Source: an uncultured Pelagibacteraceae bacterium (lineage in GTDB: Bacteria > Pseudomonadota > Alphaproteobacteria > Pelagibacterales > Pelagibacteraceae). Taken from it: 64,000 nucleotides of DNA. The notes below the pieces were generated by a model. That model worked only from the letters and a program-made list of their open reading frames with translations, was not told where the DNA came from and did not search any database. The translations under genes were made by a program, and so were the position numbers. Location of the stretch: positions 62,001 through 126,000 of the forward strand of contig CACBYG010000003.1 of NCBI GenBank assembly GCA_902543535.1, written 5' to 3'. Of the stretch, positions 23,976 to 32,492 are shown piece after piece (within the stretch, counting starts at the first letter, position 1; the number at the start of each line of letters is the position of its first letter).

Positions 23976-25301
23976 TTAACAGTCTAAAGTATTTTGTCTT
24001 TCCCATTGTGTTACAGGTTTGGACTTATCGAAGTTTTCTTTATTATCAAATTCATTAATTTCAGATTTTCTTAGTTTTATATAGCTATTAATTGTTTCTT
24101 TTCCAAAAGCTTCATTCATTTCCTTATTATTTTTTAAAAGTTCTAGCGAGTCTTGAAGTTCATTAGGTAATTTAGGTAAATTAGGATATTTTTTGTAATC
24201 TGTGTACATATTACATGTAAGAGGCTCTCCTGGATCAATTTTGTTTTTTAATCCACATAGCCCTGCAGCTAATACACTTGCTTGTAATAAGTATGGATTT
24301 GAAGATCCATCCATCAATCTTAATTCAAATCTACCAGGATCCGGAATTCTTATCATATGTGTTCTGTTATTGCCCGTATAAGATATGCTGCTTGGTGACC
24401 ATGATGCCCCAGATTTTGTTGGAGGTGCATTAATTCTTCTATAGCTATTAATTGTTGGATTAAAGAAAGCAGATAGGGAAGAGGCATTTTTAATAACTCC
24501 ACCTAAAAAATTATAAGCCATTTTACTAAGTCCAAGCTTGTCTGACTTATCTAAAAATTTATTTTTCTTTCCATCCCAAACTGATACGTGGGCGTGACAG
24601 CCATTACCTGTGAGGTTTTCAAACGGTTTAGGCATAAAAGTTGCTCTTAAACTATGTTTTTCGGATATAGTTTTTACCATATATTTAAAAAAGGTATGTC
24701 TATCTGCCGTTTTTAGACAATCATCATAATCCCAATTCATCTCAAATTGACCATTAGCATCTTCATGATCGTTTTGATAAGGACCCCATCCCATCTCAAT
24801 CATGCAATCACAAATCTCTTTAATTAAATCATATCTCCTCATTAAAGCTGATTGGTCATAACAAGGTTTAGACTGAGTATCTCTTGGATCAGCAATTGAA
24901 CTTCCATCTGGTGAGATTAAAAAGTATTCACATTCTACACCTGATTTCATTGTTAGATTTTGTTTTTTTAATCTCTTAATTTGATTTTTTAGTATTACTC
25001 TTGGAGAAGCTTCTACAGGTTTACCGTTCATCCATAAATCAGATGCAAGCCATCCTACTTCTTTATTCCAAGGCAATTGAATTAAACTATCTGGATCAGG
25101 AATACCAAACATATCGCTATCCGCAGGTGACATATCCAGCCAAGCTGCAAAACCAGCAAATCCTGCTCCAGCAGTTTGCATTTCTTTAATAGCATGCGCT
25201 GGAACTAGTTTTGATCTAAGTACACCAAAAAGATCAACAAAGCTTATTAAAAAATATTTTATTTTTTTTTGCTTTGCTATTTTGAATAAGTTTTTAGCCA
25301 T
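23976..25301 (-). CDS. gmaS: Gamma-glutamylmethylamide synthetase (GmaS)
   Basis: A 441-residue glutamine-synthetase-fold enzyme. The N-terminus (IKYFLISFVDLFGVLRSKLV) and blocks such as GFAAWLDMSPADSDMFGIP, QNDHEDANGQFEMNWDYDD and NGCHAHVSVW match GmaS proteins as I remember them rather than classical GlnA. GmaS ligates monomethylamine to glutamate using ATP, the entry step of the N-methylglutamate/gamma-glutamylmethylamide pathways. Metal-binding glutamates are in VECEYF and DANGQFE. It follows the 50-aa membrane protein by 17 bases; the lyase gene follows by 1 base. Confidence 0.85.
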   Translation of the reverse strand: MAKNLFKIAKQKKIKYFLISFVDLFGVLRSKLVPAHAIKEMQTAGAGFAGFAAWLDMSPADSDMFGIPDPDSLIQLPWNKEVGWLASDLWMNGKPVEASPRVILKNQIKRLKKQNLTMKSGVECEYFLISPDGSSIADPRDTQSKPCYDQSALMRRYDLIKEICDCMIEMGWGPYQNDHEDANGQFEMNWDYDDCLKTADRHTFFKYMVKTISEKHSLRATFMPKPFENLTGNGCHAHVSVWDGKKNKFLDKSDKLGLSKMAYNFLGGVIKNASSLSAFFNPTINSYRRINAPPTKSGASWSPSSISYTGNNRTHMIRIPDPGRFELRLMDGSSNPYLLQASVLAAGLCGLKNKIDPGEPLTCNMYTDYKKYPNLPKLPNELQDSLELLKNNKEMNEAFGKETINSYIKLRKSEINEFDNKENFDKSKPVTQWERQNTLDC

Positions 25302-25318
25302 TACCTAGGCTATCACAA

Positions 25319-25471
25319 TTATTTAAAAAATGAAAAGATAGTTTCTTTATATAAAATAAAATTTACTACTACTATTAAGATAATTGCAAGAATTACTCCA
25401 TACTTTGCTTTTGGAAAAGCTACACCTCTCATTTTAGTAGGTCTTAGCTCTTCGTTTTTATTTTCTCTCAT
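25319..25471 (-). CDS. 50-aa single-pass membrane microprotein upstream of gmaS
   Basis: The ORF track begins at a TTG (25537), inside the preceding gene and ahead of a terminator, so I take the ATG at 25471. The protein has a basic, soluble N-terminus and one helix (about 24-41, YGVILAIILIVVVNFILY). Just upstream is the T-tract of the amt-unit terminator, and TATAAT lies 9 bases before the ATG, which could support a near-leaderless transcript. gmaS starts 17 bases after its stop. No family recognised; a small accessory subunit for transport or membrane tethering is speculative. Confidence 0.6.
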   Translation of the reverse strand: MRENKNEELRPTKMRGVAFPKAKYGVILAIILIVVVNFILYKETIFSFFK

Positions 25472-25485
25472 TATAATAAGATTAT

Positions 25486-25516
25486 AAAAAAAGGGCGCTA
25501 CATTCAAGTAGCGCCC
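25486..25516 (-). terminator. Intrinsic terminator of the amt unit
   Basis: Read on the minus strand: GGGCGCTAC, loop TTGAAT, GTAGCGCCC, then seven T residues. The stem occupies 25493-25516 and the T-tract 25486-25492. It lies 14 bases after the 76-aa gene stop and only 14 bases before the ATG of the 50-aa gene. Confidence 0.92.
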
Positions 25517-25530
25517 AAATTTTCTTTTAA

Positions 25531-25761
25531 TTACCAATCGGTAATATTGCTTTTATGATCGTTTGCACCGTGTCTTTTTCTAGATAATCTATCAAGTTCT
25601 TCCCTCTCAGATTTATCTGTGATGACACTCCATCCAATCCATACAGCAATTAACAATAGGACTAGTATAAATTCACTAGATCCTGCTCCAGGATAAACCG
25701 ATCCAGCAACCTCTTCTGCAGGTTTATTTAGATGATCTATCCAGTTTGATACTGTAGCCAT
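25531..25761 (-). CDS. 76-aa membrane microprotein downstream of amt
   Basis: A small protein with a good ribosome binding site (AGGAG) and ATG 11 bases after the amt stop, ending just before a strong terminator; it is therefore part of the amt transcription unit. The N-terminal third is soluble (WIDHLNKPAEEVAGSVYPG), followed by one helix (about 30-46, FILVLLLIAVWIGWSVI) and a charged tail (EREELDRLSRKRHG). No family recognised. Tight linkage suggests a subunit or regulator of the transporter, filling the place a PII gene often holds next to amt; this is inference. Confidence 0.7.
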   Translation of the reverse strand: MATVSNWIDHLNKPAEEVAGSVYPGAGSSEFILVLLLIAVWIGWSVITDKSEREELDRLSRKRHGANDHKSNITDW

Positions 25762-25772
25762 ATTTTTCTCCT

Positions 25773-27173
25773 TTACCTGGTTGCTGATGAAACTGCTTTT
25801 TCGTCATCTTTTGCAGTCTCCATCATTTCGTAGTCTAGTCCTGCTATCTCAACTTCACGTGGGATTCTTAATTTACCCATTCCGTTAAGAACTCTAGCAA
25901 TTATATATCCTGGTATAAGTCCTAGAACTAAGAACATTATTATTGCTCCTATAAATTGACCCAATGGATTAATTGTTGCATATGTTGTTCCATCAAACAT
26001 AGCTCCAACGCTATATCCAGATGAAGGATAACCATTCAAAACAAATCCACAGATTACAAGTCCAATAAAGCCAGCATAACCATGCACAGCTACTGCTCCA
26101 ACTGCATCATCAATTTTGAACTTTCGCTCAACCCAATAATGAAGTTTGTAGGAAATCACAACACCAATCATACCAATAATTAAAGCTTGAATTGGATGAT
26201 ACAAGTCATTTCCAGCTGATGCACATATTATACCTGCTAGTCCACTTGAGTAAGTCCAGAAAGGATCACCTTTTGCAATAACATACCCAGCTAACAATCC
26301 ACCTGATAACGACATCAAGAAATTCATAGTAATTCCACTCAATGTTGTAGGTGTTAAATAAATGTTAGTTGCTGTCCAGAATGTTACTCCTTCCATTCCA
26401 TATTCAGGTCCAAGGTCATATATCGGAACATTACATGCCGCATAAAATCCCCAGAAACCAGTATAAATTAGAAACAATCCAATAGTAACTAGCCAAGGAT
26501 TTCTTGGTCCTATGTTTCTTGGTTCACCACTTGATGAGAACTTTCCAATTCTTGGTCCTAGAACCATAAGAACACCAAGTGCAAATCCACCAGCTATTGC
26601 GTGAATAACACCTGAAGCATAAGCATCATGATATCCTAAAATTTTAAGCATCCATCCATCAAAGTGCCATCCCCATGAAGCATCTATCGACCAGAAAACA
26701 GATCCAATCGCAATTGCTAAAACTCCAAATGCGAAAGTTGTTATTCTTTCAATAATAGCCCCTGAAACTATAGAAGCAGCCGTCCATGAAAATAATAAGA
26801 ACGCCGCCCAGAAAACACCCATTATATGGTCGTTAAGATTAACTGCCATAAGAGCGTTAGTTGGATTAGCGAGATCATTCCCTCCAAATCCTCCACCTAA
26901 AACTAGTCCGGTACTTTCTGTCATAATTGATGGAGCTAGTCCAGGTCCTGTAGGAAAAGCCCAATATATCCACCAACCAAATAAAAACCAAGTCACTGTT
27001 ACCAAAGGTATAAGCATTGTATTTTTCATTAAGGTATGTTGGTGGTGTTTGTATCTTGACGCTCCAACTTCATACATACAGAAACCGACGTGAATTAAAA
27101 ACATCAGTACCACTGTTACCCAGTAGTAAAACTCTGTAAATATAGTAGTAAGAGCACCTAACTGATCAGTCAT
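25773..27173 (-). CDS. amt: Divergent Amt/Mep/Rh-family ammonium (or methylammonium) transporter
   Basis: A 466-residue membrane protein with about eleven helices and no obvious cleavable signal peptide. The twin-histidine pore residues are H191 (ASGVIHAIAGG) and H364 (VAVHGYAGF). The common DFAGGxVVH motif is replaced by DAYASGVIH, and a conserved FWTATNIYLTPTTLSG segment replaces typical AmtB text, so it belongs to a divergent branch. A GGGGGT-like ribosome binding region precedes the ATG. Closeness to gmaS makes methylammonium uptake an attractive inference; ammonium is the default. The 125 bases upstream hold no feature I can name. Confidence 0.87.
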   Translation of the reverse strand: MTDQLGALTTIFTEFYYWVTVVLMFLIHVGFCMYEVGASRYKHHQHTLMKNTMLIPLVTVTWFLFGWWIYWAFPTGPGLAPSIMTESTGLVLGGGFGGNDLANPTNALMAVNLNDHIMGVFWAAFLLFSWTAASIVSGAIIERITTFAFGVLAIAIGSVFWSIDASWGWHFDGWMLKILGYHDAYASGVIHAIAGGFALGVLMVLGPRIGKFSSSGEPRNIGPRNPWLVTIGLFLIYTGFWGFYAACNVPIYDLGPEYGMEGVTFWTATNIYLTPTTLSGITMNFLMSLSGGLLAGYVIAKGDPFWTYSSGLAGIICASAGNDLYHPIQALIIGMIGVVISYKLHYWVERKFKIDDAVGAVAVHGYAGFIGLVICGFVLNGYPSSGYSVGAMFDGTTYATINPLGQFIGAIIMFLVLGLIPGYIIARVLNGMGKLRIPREVEIAGLDYEMMETAKDDEKAVSSATR

Positions 27174-27298
27174 TTTTTTACCCCCATATTTGTTTAAGAA
27201 ATCTTATGAAATTTTTAAGGGTGTGACAAACAAAACAAATTTAAAAAACCTACTGTGGACAATAGATTTAAAAATAAAATCAACTCTTGATTGTGATA

Positions 27299-27709
27299 TT
27301 AAAACTTTAAATAGGCTTTTTTCAAATCAACAAGTGGATGTTTAGGAGACATTTGAAATTTAACTAACAGTTCTCTAGCTATCATATCTCTGTCTTGTTG
27401 ATTGTTAGGTAGCTTAATTGATTTTGGAATAGTAACCCACCCGTTAGCATTTCTACAAAATACTGCTGGTCTATCTTCTTCATAACCCATATGAACATCT
27501 TCTAGCCAATTAAGATCATCCCATCCCATAGCTTCAATATACTTCTTTAAAAATGGAGTTATCTTTTTGTAATCAGGAAGTAAGTTAACATCATATCTAT
27601 AACCAATATGTTGACCAATTAATTTTTCTCTTGCAGTTTCCTTAAAAGTACTAAGCTTGTCTTTTTTTGGTTTACCTTTAGATTTTATTTTTGTTTTTTT
27701 CTTTGGCAT
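27299..27709 (-). CDS. 136-aa conserved-looking protein after glxD, lysine-rich N-terminus
   Basis: The track start (TTG at 27745) lies inside glxD; the ATG at 27709 is 7 bases after the glxD stop and is preferred. The N-terminus is strongly basic (MPKKKTKIKSKGKPKKDK), like that of the upstream GlxD homologue. The rest is a compact globular domain with YRYDVNLLPDYKKI, a tryptophan-rich MGWDDLNWLEDVHMGYEED patch and FCRNANGWVTIPK. No family recognised. As the last gene of the FAD oxidase/GS/GlxBCD operon it may be an extra subunit or regulator of that complex. Confidence 0.6.
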   Translation of the reverse strand: MPKKKTKIKSKGKPKKDKLSTFKETAREKLIGQHIGYRYDVNLLPDYKKITPFLKKYIEAMGWDDLNWLEDVHMGYEEDRPAVFCRNANGWVTIPKSIKLPNNQQDRDMIARELLVKFQMSPKHPLVDLKKAYLKF

Positions 27710-27716
27710 ATTTAAT

Positions 27717-29138
27717 TTATATTTTGTGATAATTATCAACTCCAACAGTATAATTAGTTCCAGCTAAAGGAACTTTTGCTAAAGCAGATGCCTCAGATGT
27801 TAATGCAGCTAAATCTTCGGGCTCTAGTGAGTGGATATTAGTTTTACCACAAGCTCTAGCTAATAATTGAGCTTCTAAAGTCATTGAATGCAAATAATTA
27901 TAAACTCTTAAAGCAGCATCATCAGGATTTAATCTTGCTCTTAATTTTGGATCTTGCGTAGCAACTCCTACTGGGCAACGACCTGTGTGACAGTGGTAGC
28001 ATTCTCCAGCTTTTACACCCATTTCTTTTTCAAAATCAGCTTCAGGAATATCCTTGTTACAGTTTAGTGCAATCATTGATCCTGTACCAATTGCAATTGC
28101 ATCAGCTCCTAATGCTAGAGCTTTTGCCATATCAGCACCATCTCTTATACCACCTGCATAAATTAGAGTTACTTTCCCAGTCTTACCAACATCATCAATC
28201 GCTCTTCTGGCCTCTCTAATAGCAGCAATTCCAGGTATTCCAGTATTTGCAGCAGCAATGTGTGGTCCCGCTCCAGTTGATCCTTCCATTCCGTCTAGAT
28301 AAATTGAGTCAGGATCACATTTTGCAGCCATACGCACATCATCATAAACTTTTGATGCTCCTAATTTTAATTGAATTGGAACTTTATTTTTAGTTAATTG
28401 TCTTAACTCTTCAACCTTCAAAGCTAAATCATCAGGACCTAACCAGTCGGGGTGTCTAGCAGGTGATCTTTGGTCAATACCTGAAGGAAGTGATCTCATT
28501 TCAGCAACTTGGTCAGTTACTTTTTGTCCCATAAGGTGGCCGCCCATTCCAACTTTTTGACCTTGTCCAATAAAAACTTCTATTCCATCAGCTAACTGAG
28601 CATGATGAGGATTAAAACCATATCTTGATTGAATACATTGATAGTACCATTTTTCAGAATATCTTCTTTCATCCGGTATCATTCCACCTTCACCTGAACA
28701 AGTAGCGCTGCCAGCCATAGTTGCTCCTCTTGCTAAAGCAGTTTTAGCTTCATAAGATAATGCACCAAAACTCATCCCAGTAATATAAACTGGAATATCT
28801 AATTCAATTGGGTTTTCACATCTTGGACCAATTACTGTTTTGGTCTCACATTTTTCTCTATAACCTTCAATTACAAATCTTGTTAATGTTCCTGGTAAGA
28901 AAACTAAATCATCAAATGTTGGAATTTTTTTCATTAATGCCATTCCACGCATTCTGTATCTTCCTAACTGTGCTTTAATATGTATGTCGTCGATTACTTC
29001 AGGAGTGAAGATAGCGTTATGCCCTAATAAACTTTTATTTCTTTTTCCATCTTCGTGTGCATGAACGTCAGCTTTTCCACCAACTCCTTTTCCATTTGAT
29101 TTAACTTTTCCATTTTTTTTACTTTTTTTCTTAGGCAT
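27717..29138 (-). CDS. FMN-dependent glutamate-synthase-type protein (GlxD/MgsC-like)
   Basis: A 473-residue protein corresponding to the FMN and Fe-S core of glutamate synthase. It has a 35-residue lysine-rich N-terminal tail, then the TIM-barrel region with MSFGALSYEAKTALARG, LKLGASKVYDDVR, DGMEGSTGAGP and IYAGGIRDGADMAKALALGADA. The iron-sulfur cysteines are in CYHCHTGRCPVGV. In GlxBCD/MgsABC systems this subunit reductively transfers ammonia or methylamine onto 2-oxoglutarate or glutamate, giving N-methylglutamate in the Mgs case. Overlaps glxC by one base. Whether the true product is glutamate or N-methylglutamate cannot be settled here. Confidence 0.82.
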   Translation of the reverse strand: MPKKKSKKNGKVKSNGKGVGGKADVHAHEDGKRNKSLLGHNAIFTPEVIDDIHIKAQLGRYRMRGMALMKKIPTFDDLVFLPGTLTRFVIEGYREKCETKTVIGPRCENPIELDIPVYITGMSFGALSYEAKTALARGATMAGSATCSGEGGMIPDERRYSEKWYYQCIQSRYGFNPHHAQLADGIEVFIGQGQKVGMGGHLMGQKVTDQVAEMRSLPSGIDQRSPARHPDWLGPDDLALKVEELRQLTKNKVPIQLKLGASKVYDDVRMAAKCDPDSIYLDGMEGSTGAGPHIAAANTGIPGIAAIREARRAIDDVGKTGKVTLIYAGGIRDGADMAKALALGADAIAIGTGSMIALNCNKDIPEADFEKEMGVKAGECYHCHTGRCPVGVATQDPKLRARLNPDDAALRVYNYLHSMTLEAQLLARACGKTNIHSLEPEDLAALTSEASALAKVPLAGTNYTVGVDNYHKI

Positions 29139-29992
29139 TAAATTGCTCCCTTCTTCTCTGTAGGTTCTAAATTATCATAATTCCAAAGTTTTTTACCAGC
29201 TACAATTTTTTTCATTTTGCTAACGTCAAAATCTTCACCTATTTCTGCAACCTTTAGTTTTCGTCTTAACCAATCTTGGTCACTAGATGTTAATTCTGCA
29301 TCTACAGCATCACTACCATATGACCCAATTTCTCCACCTACGAAAATTGTCCCATCATACATAGAATCACCTAGATTTATTCCAACATCTCCAAGGATAA
29401 TTATTCTTCCTCTTTGCATCATAAAACCAGTAAATGCTCCAGCATCTCCACCAATAATAATCGTTCCACCTTTCATATCGATACCAGTTCTTGCACCAAC
29501 ACTACCTTTGCAGATTAAATCTCCACCTCTTATAGCAGCTCCAAAACAAGAACCTGCATTTTTTTCAATAACAACTTTTCCAGCCATTAAATTTTCTGCA
29601 CATGACCAACCAACTCTTCCGTTAATTCTAACAATTGGACCATCACAAGATCCCATTCCAAAATAACCTAAACTTCCTTCAAAAATTAAATTTAGTTTAT
29701 TTAAAATACCAACACCCAAACTGTGTTTTCCTTGTGGATTTTTAATTACTATTGTCCCATATCCTTGGCTCATTAAATTATCTATTTCCTTATTAGCTTC
29801 AGGTGCTGACATATTCATTACATCCAAGTCTGTTCTTTTATTGAAGTCAACATCGTAAGTTCCAAAATAATAAAAGTTTTCAGCTTCATCTGGATTAAAA
29901 AACTTTTGCTGAGTTCTTCCCGTTAATACTTCTGTGTGCATTCCCATTGATTGGGCTTTGGACTTTTTCTCGCTAGTTTTTATATTTGCCAT
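29138..29992 (-). CDS. GXGXG-domain glutamate-synthase-type protein (GlxC/MgsB-like)
   Basis: A 284-residue protein homologous to the C-terminal GXGXG beta-helix of glutamate synthase. Repeating glycine-rich turns are visible (IVRINGRVGWSCAENLMAG, GSCFGAAIRGGDLICKGSVG, GGTIIIGGDAGAFTGF, GGEIGSYG). In GOGAT this beta-helix organises the large protein and couples domains; as a separate subunit it should bridge the GlxB and GlxD homologues. It is longer than the roughly 230-residue GlxC I remember, with about 50 extra N-terminal residues. Overlaps the GlxB gene by 13 bases. Confidence 0.82.
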   Translation of the reverse strand: MANIKTSEKKSKAQSMGMHTEVLTGRTQQKFFNPDEAENFYYFGTYDVDFNKRTDLDVMNMSAPEANKEIDNLMSQGYGTIVIKNPQGKHSLGVGILNKLNLIFEGSLGYFGMGSCDGPIVRINGRVGWSCAENLMAGKVVIEKNAGSCFGAAIRGGDLICKGSVGARTGIDMKGGTIIIGGDAGAFTGFMMQRGRIIILGDVGINLGDSMYDGTIFVGGEIGSYGSDAVDAELTSSDQDWLRRKLKVAEIGEDFDVSKMKKIVAGKKLWNYDNLEPTEKKGAI

Positions 29993-30924
29993 ACTTTTAC
30001 CTCTCCATCAAAAGGATCATAAGTATCAATTTCATGTGGTAACACAGATCTGATTGCAATCTCTTCTGATCCCATTGCAACTAAATCATCCGATTCATAA
30101 AGTACTAAAGGTTTTGCTGCCATAGTATCTTTTGCCATACCTAAAGAGTCTTTAGTTGCTACAAAATAAGTAAATACACCGTCTAGGCCAGTTAAAGAGT
30201 CTTTCATTCCTTCTTCAAGACTTGCTCCTTCTCTCATTTTTTGTGCTATATAAACCGCTATCAATTCCGAGTCACATTCTGACATAAATCTCATACCTTT
30301 ATTTTCTAAAACTCTTCTGTTGTTCCAATAATTTGTAAGCTGTCCATTATGAACAACTGATACATCACTAAAAGGATAACCCCAGAAAGGGTGAGCTGAT
30401 TTAATATCCACACCAGACTCAGTCGCCATTCTTGCATGACCTATGGCGTGTGTTCCAACAAGTTTATCTAAACTATATCTGTCGCATACCATTTTTGCGT
30501 TCCCTAGATCTTTGATTACCTCTAAAGATTTTCCCATAGATAATATTTCTACTCCAGGAATACTTTCAATTCTTTGTGAAAAATCTAATAAATCTTTAGT
30601 TTCATAATCAACTTCATATCTCAATGAGTATGGAAGAGTTCTTTCCTCTTTGATAATTTTTGCACCCATCTCAGATAGAGTTTGATCAACAATTTTTTTT
30701 CTTTCATCGTAGACTGAAACATCTTCCATAACTGAAGAACTACCTTCTCCAACATTTTCTCCAACTTTAAAACGCATGATAAAATTTTTACCATCCGTAT
30801 CTCCGTATAAAGCATAACCTGTTGAGTCTTCACCTCTATGTTTTAATGCTTGAAGCATGCCTTGAAGTTCACTTCCAACATTTGAAGACTTACCTCTATG
30901 AATTAAACCTGCGATACCACACAT
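29980..30924 (-). CDS. Class II glutamine amidotransferase (GlxB/MgsA-like)
   Basis: A 314-residue Ntn-type glutaminase domain. The nucleophile is Cys2 in MCGIAGLIHRG after Met removal; other glutaminase features are GHARMATESGVD, HPFWGYPFSDVSVVHNGQLTN and the late ESDDLVAMGSEE. It should hydrolyse glutamine, or gamma-glutamylmethylamide in the Mgs case, and pass the amine to the GlxD-type subunit. It lies 28 bases after the type III synthetase gene and overlaps the GlxC gene, so the three Glx genes form one translational run. Confidence 0.84.
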   Translation of the reverse strand: MCGIAGLIHRGKSSNVGSELQGMLQALKHRGEDSTGYALYGDTDGKNFIMRFKVGENVGEGSSSVMEDVSVYDERKKIVDQTLSEMGAKIIKEERTLPYSLRYEVDYETKDLLDFSQRIESIPGVEILSMGKSLEVIKDLGNAKMVCDRYSLDKLVGTHAIGHARMATESGVDIKSAHPFWGYPFSDVSVVHNGQLTNYWNNRRVLENKGMRFMSECDSELIAVYIAQKMREGASLEEGMKDSLTGLDGVFTYFVATKDSLGMAKDTMAAKPLVLYESDDLVAMGSEEIAIRSVLPHEIDTYDPFDGEVKVWQI

Positions 30925-30952
30925 ATTTTATACCCTTCTTTTGTTTTATGAT

Positions 30953-32422
30953 CTATGGAAGGCAATCAAGATAAGTATCCAGATCCCACTGAGTTGTTGC
31001 ACCTAAAAATCTCTCCCATTCATCATTTTTGTACCAATGGAAAATTTTATACATTTCATCAGGCATAGCAGATTGTATTACTTTATCTTCTGCTAATCTG
31101 TCCAAAGCTTCCCCCAAACTTAAAGGTAATTTTTTGACATTCTTTCCTGCTTTCTGAGCCTCATAAATATTTCTAGATTCAGGTTTACCTGGGTCAATGT
31201 TGTTTGTTAATCCATCATCAAACGCTTTTAATAATGATGCTCCCATTAAATAAGGATTGTGCATTGAGTCCACCGAACGGTATTCGAATCTACCAGGAGC
31301 AGACACTCTTAAACCACAAGTTCTGTTTTGATAACCCCAGTCAGCATAAACAGGAGCCCAGAAACCTTGATCCCATAATCTTCTATAAGAATTAACTGTA
31401 GATGATCCTATAGCAGTTAAAGCAGGAAGGTGTTTCATAACACCACCAATAGATTTTAATCCAATCTTACCTGGTAACTGAACATCTTTAGTGTCTGGCA
31501 TGAATGTATTTGTTCCACCTTCAACATAACTAAACACTTCATCCATTCCAGGAAGAGATTTATGACCCAATTTATTTACTTTATCTTTTCCACCTGTCCA
31601 TAAAGACATGTTTGTATGACATCCACTCGCAGAAACACCCATAAATGGTTTTGTCATAAAGCAAGCAATTAAATTAAACTCTCTAGCAACTTGTGCACAA
31701 ATTTGTCTGTAAGTTGATAATCTGTCTGCATTTCTTAAAACATCATCAAACATCCAGTTTAATTCTAACTGACCTGGAGCATCTTCATGGTCTCCTTGAA
31801 TCATATCAAAACCCATAGCTCTTGCGTATTCCATTACCCTCATAAACACTGGTCTTAATGACTCGAATTGGTCAATATGATAACAATATGGTTTAGAGAA
31901 ACCCTTACCTGTTGGAGTTCCATCCTCATTTCTTGTTAACCACATCATCTCAGGCTCTGTTCCAACTCTTAACTGATAACCATGCTTTTTCTTAAATTCC
32001 TTAGCTATAATTCTTAAGTTGCCCCGACAATCAGATGTAAGATGACCTCCTGGATTTTCTCTTTCTTCTCTGTTTCTAAAACATGTTACAAAAACTCTCG
32101 CAACTTTTTTATCCCAAGGCAACTGACAAAAAGTTTCAGGATCTGGTATTCCAACAAGTTCTTTAGCTTCAGGTCCATAACCTATGTAGTTATTGTGACG
32201 ATCTAAGAAAAGGTTTGCTGTTGCACCATAAACTAATTGAAAACCTTTTTCACATGTTCTTTCCCAATGGTCTGCAGGTATTCCTTTACCTACAACTCTT
32301 CCAGTAACAGATATGAACTGAAAAAAAATATAATCAATTTTAAGTTCATTAATTTTAGCTCTAACCTGTTTTACTAGTTTATCTCTTCCAGGTTGGTTAA
32401 CATGTTTTTCTAAATCAGTCAT
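30953..32422 (-). CDS. glnT: Second glutamine-synthetase-like ligase (GlnT/type III branch)
   Basis: A 489-residue GS-fold ligase distinct from gmaS and about 50 residues longer. The N-terminal beta-grasp part is KIDYIFFQFISVTGRVVGKG. Catalytic-domain blocks include VGTEPEMMW, MIQGDHEDAPGQLELNWMFDD, VSASGCHTNMSLW and APGRFEYRSVDSMHNPYLM. It should make a gamma-glutamyl amide from glutamate, ATP and an amine, but the amine is unknown. An AAGGGG-like ribosome binding site precedes the ATG. It lies between the FAD oxidase and GlxBCD-like genes, implying that its amide product feeds GlxB. Confidence 0.78.
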   Translation of the reverse strand: MTDLEKHVNQPGRDKLVKQVRAKINELKIDYIFFQFISVTGRVVGKGIPADHWERTCEKGFQLVYGATANLFLDRHNNYIGYGPEAKELVGIPDPETFCQLPWDKKVARVFVTCFRNREERENPGGHLTSDCRGNLRIIAKEFKKKHGYQLRVGTEPEMMWLTRNEDGTPTGKGFSKPYCYHIDQFESLRPVFMRVMEYARAMGFDMIQGDHEDAPGQLELNWMFDDVLRNADRLSTYRQICAQVAREFNLIACFMTKPFMGVSASGCHTNMSLWTGGKDKVNKLGHKSLPGMDEVFSYVEGGTNTFMPDTKDVQLPGKIGLKSIGGVMKHLPALTAIGSSTVNSYRRLWDQGFWAPVYADWGYQNRTCGLRVSAPGRFEYRSVDSMHNPYLMGASLLKAFDDGLTNNIDPGKPESRNIYEAQKAGKNVKKLPLSLGEALDRLAEDKVIQSAMPDEMYKIFHWYKNDEWERFLGATTQWDLDTYLDCLP

Positions 32423-32492
32423 TTTTCCCCTTAATGAATTATAAATTTTATAAAGCGTAGCTGAAAAATTTATTTGTGTCTAGGCTTGAAGT

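Noticed and set aside
29217-29666. Plus-strand 149-aa ORF
   Set aside because: Antisense to the GXGXG-domain gene; its proline/isoleucine-rich sequence is the reverse-strand shadow of the glycine-rich repeats.
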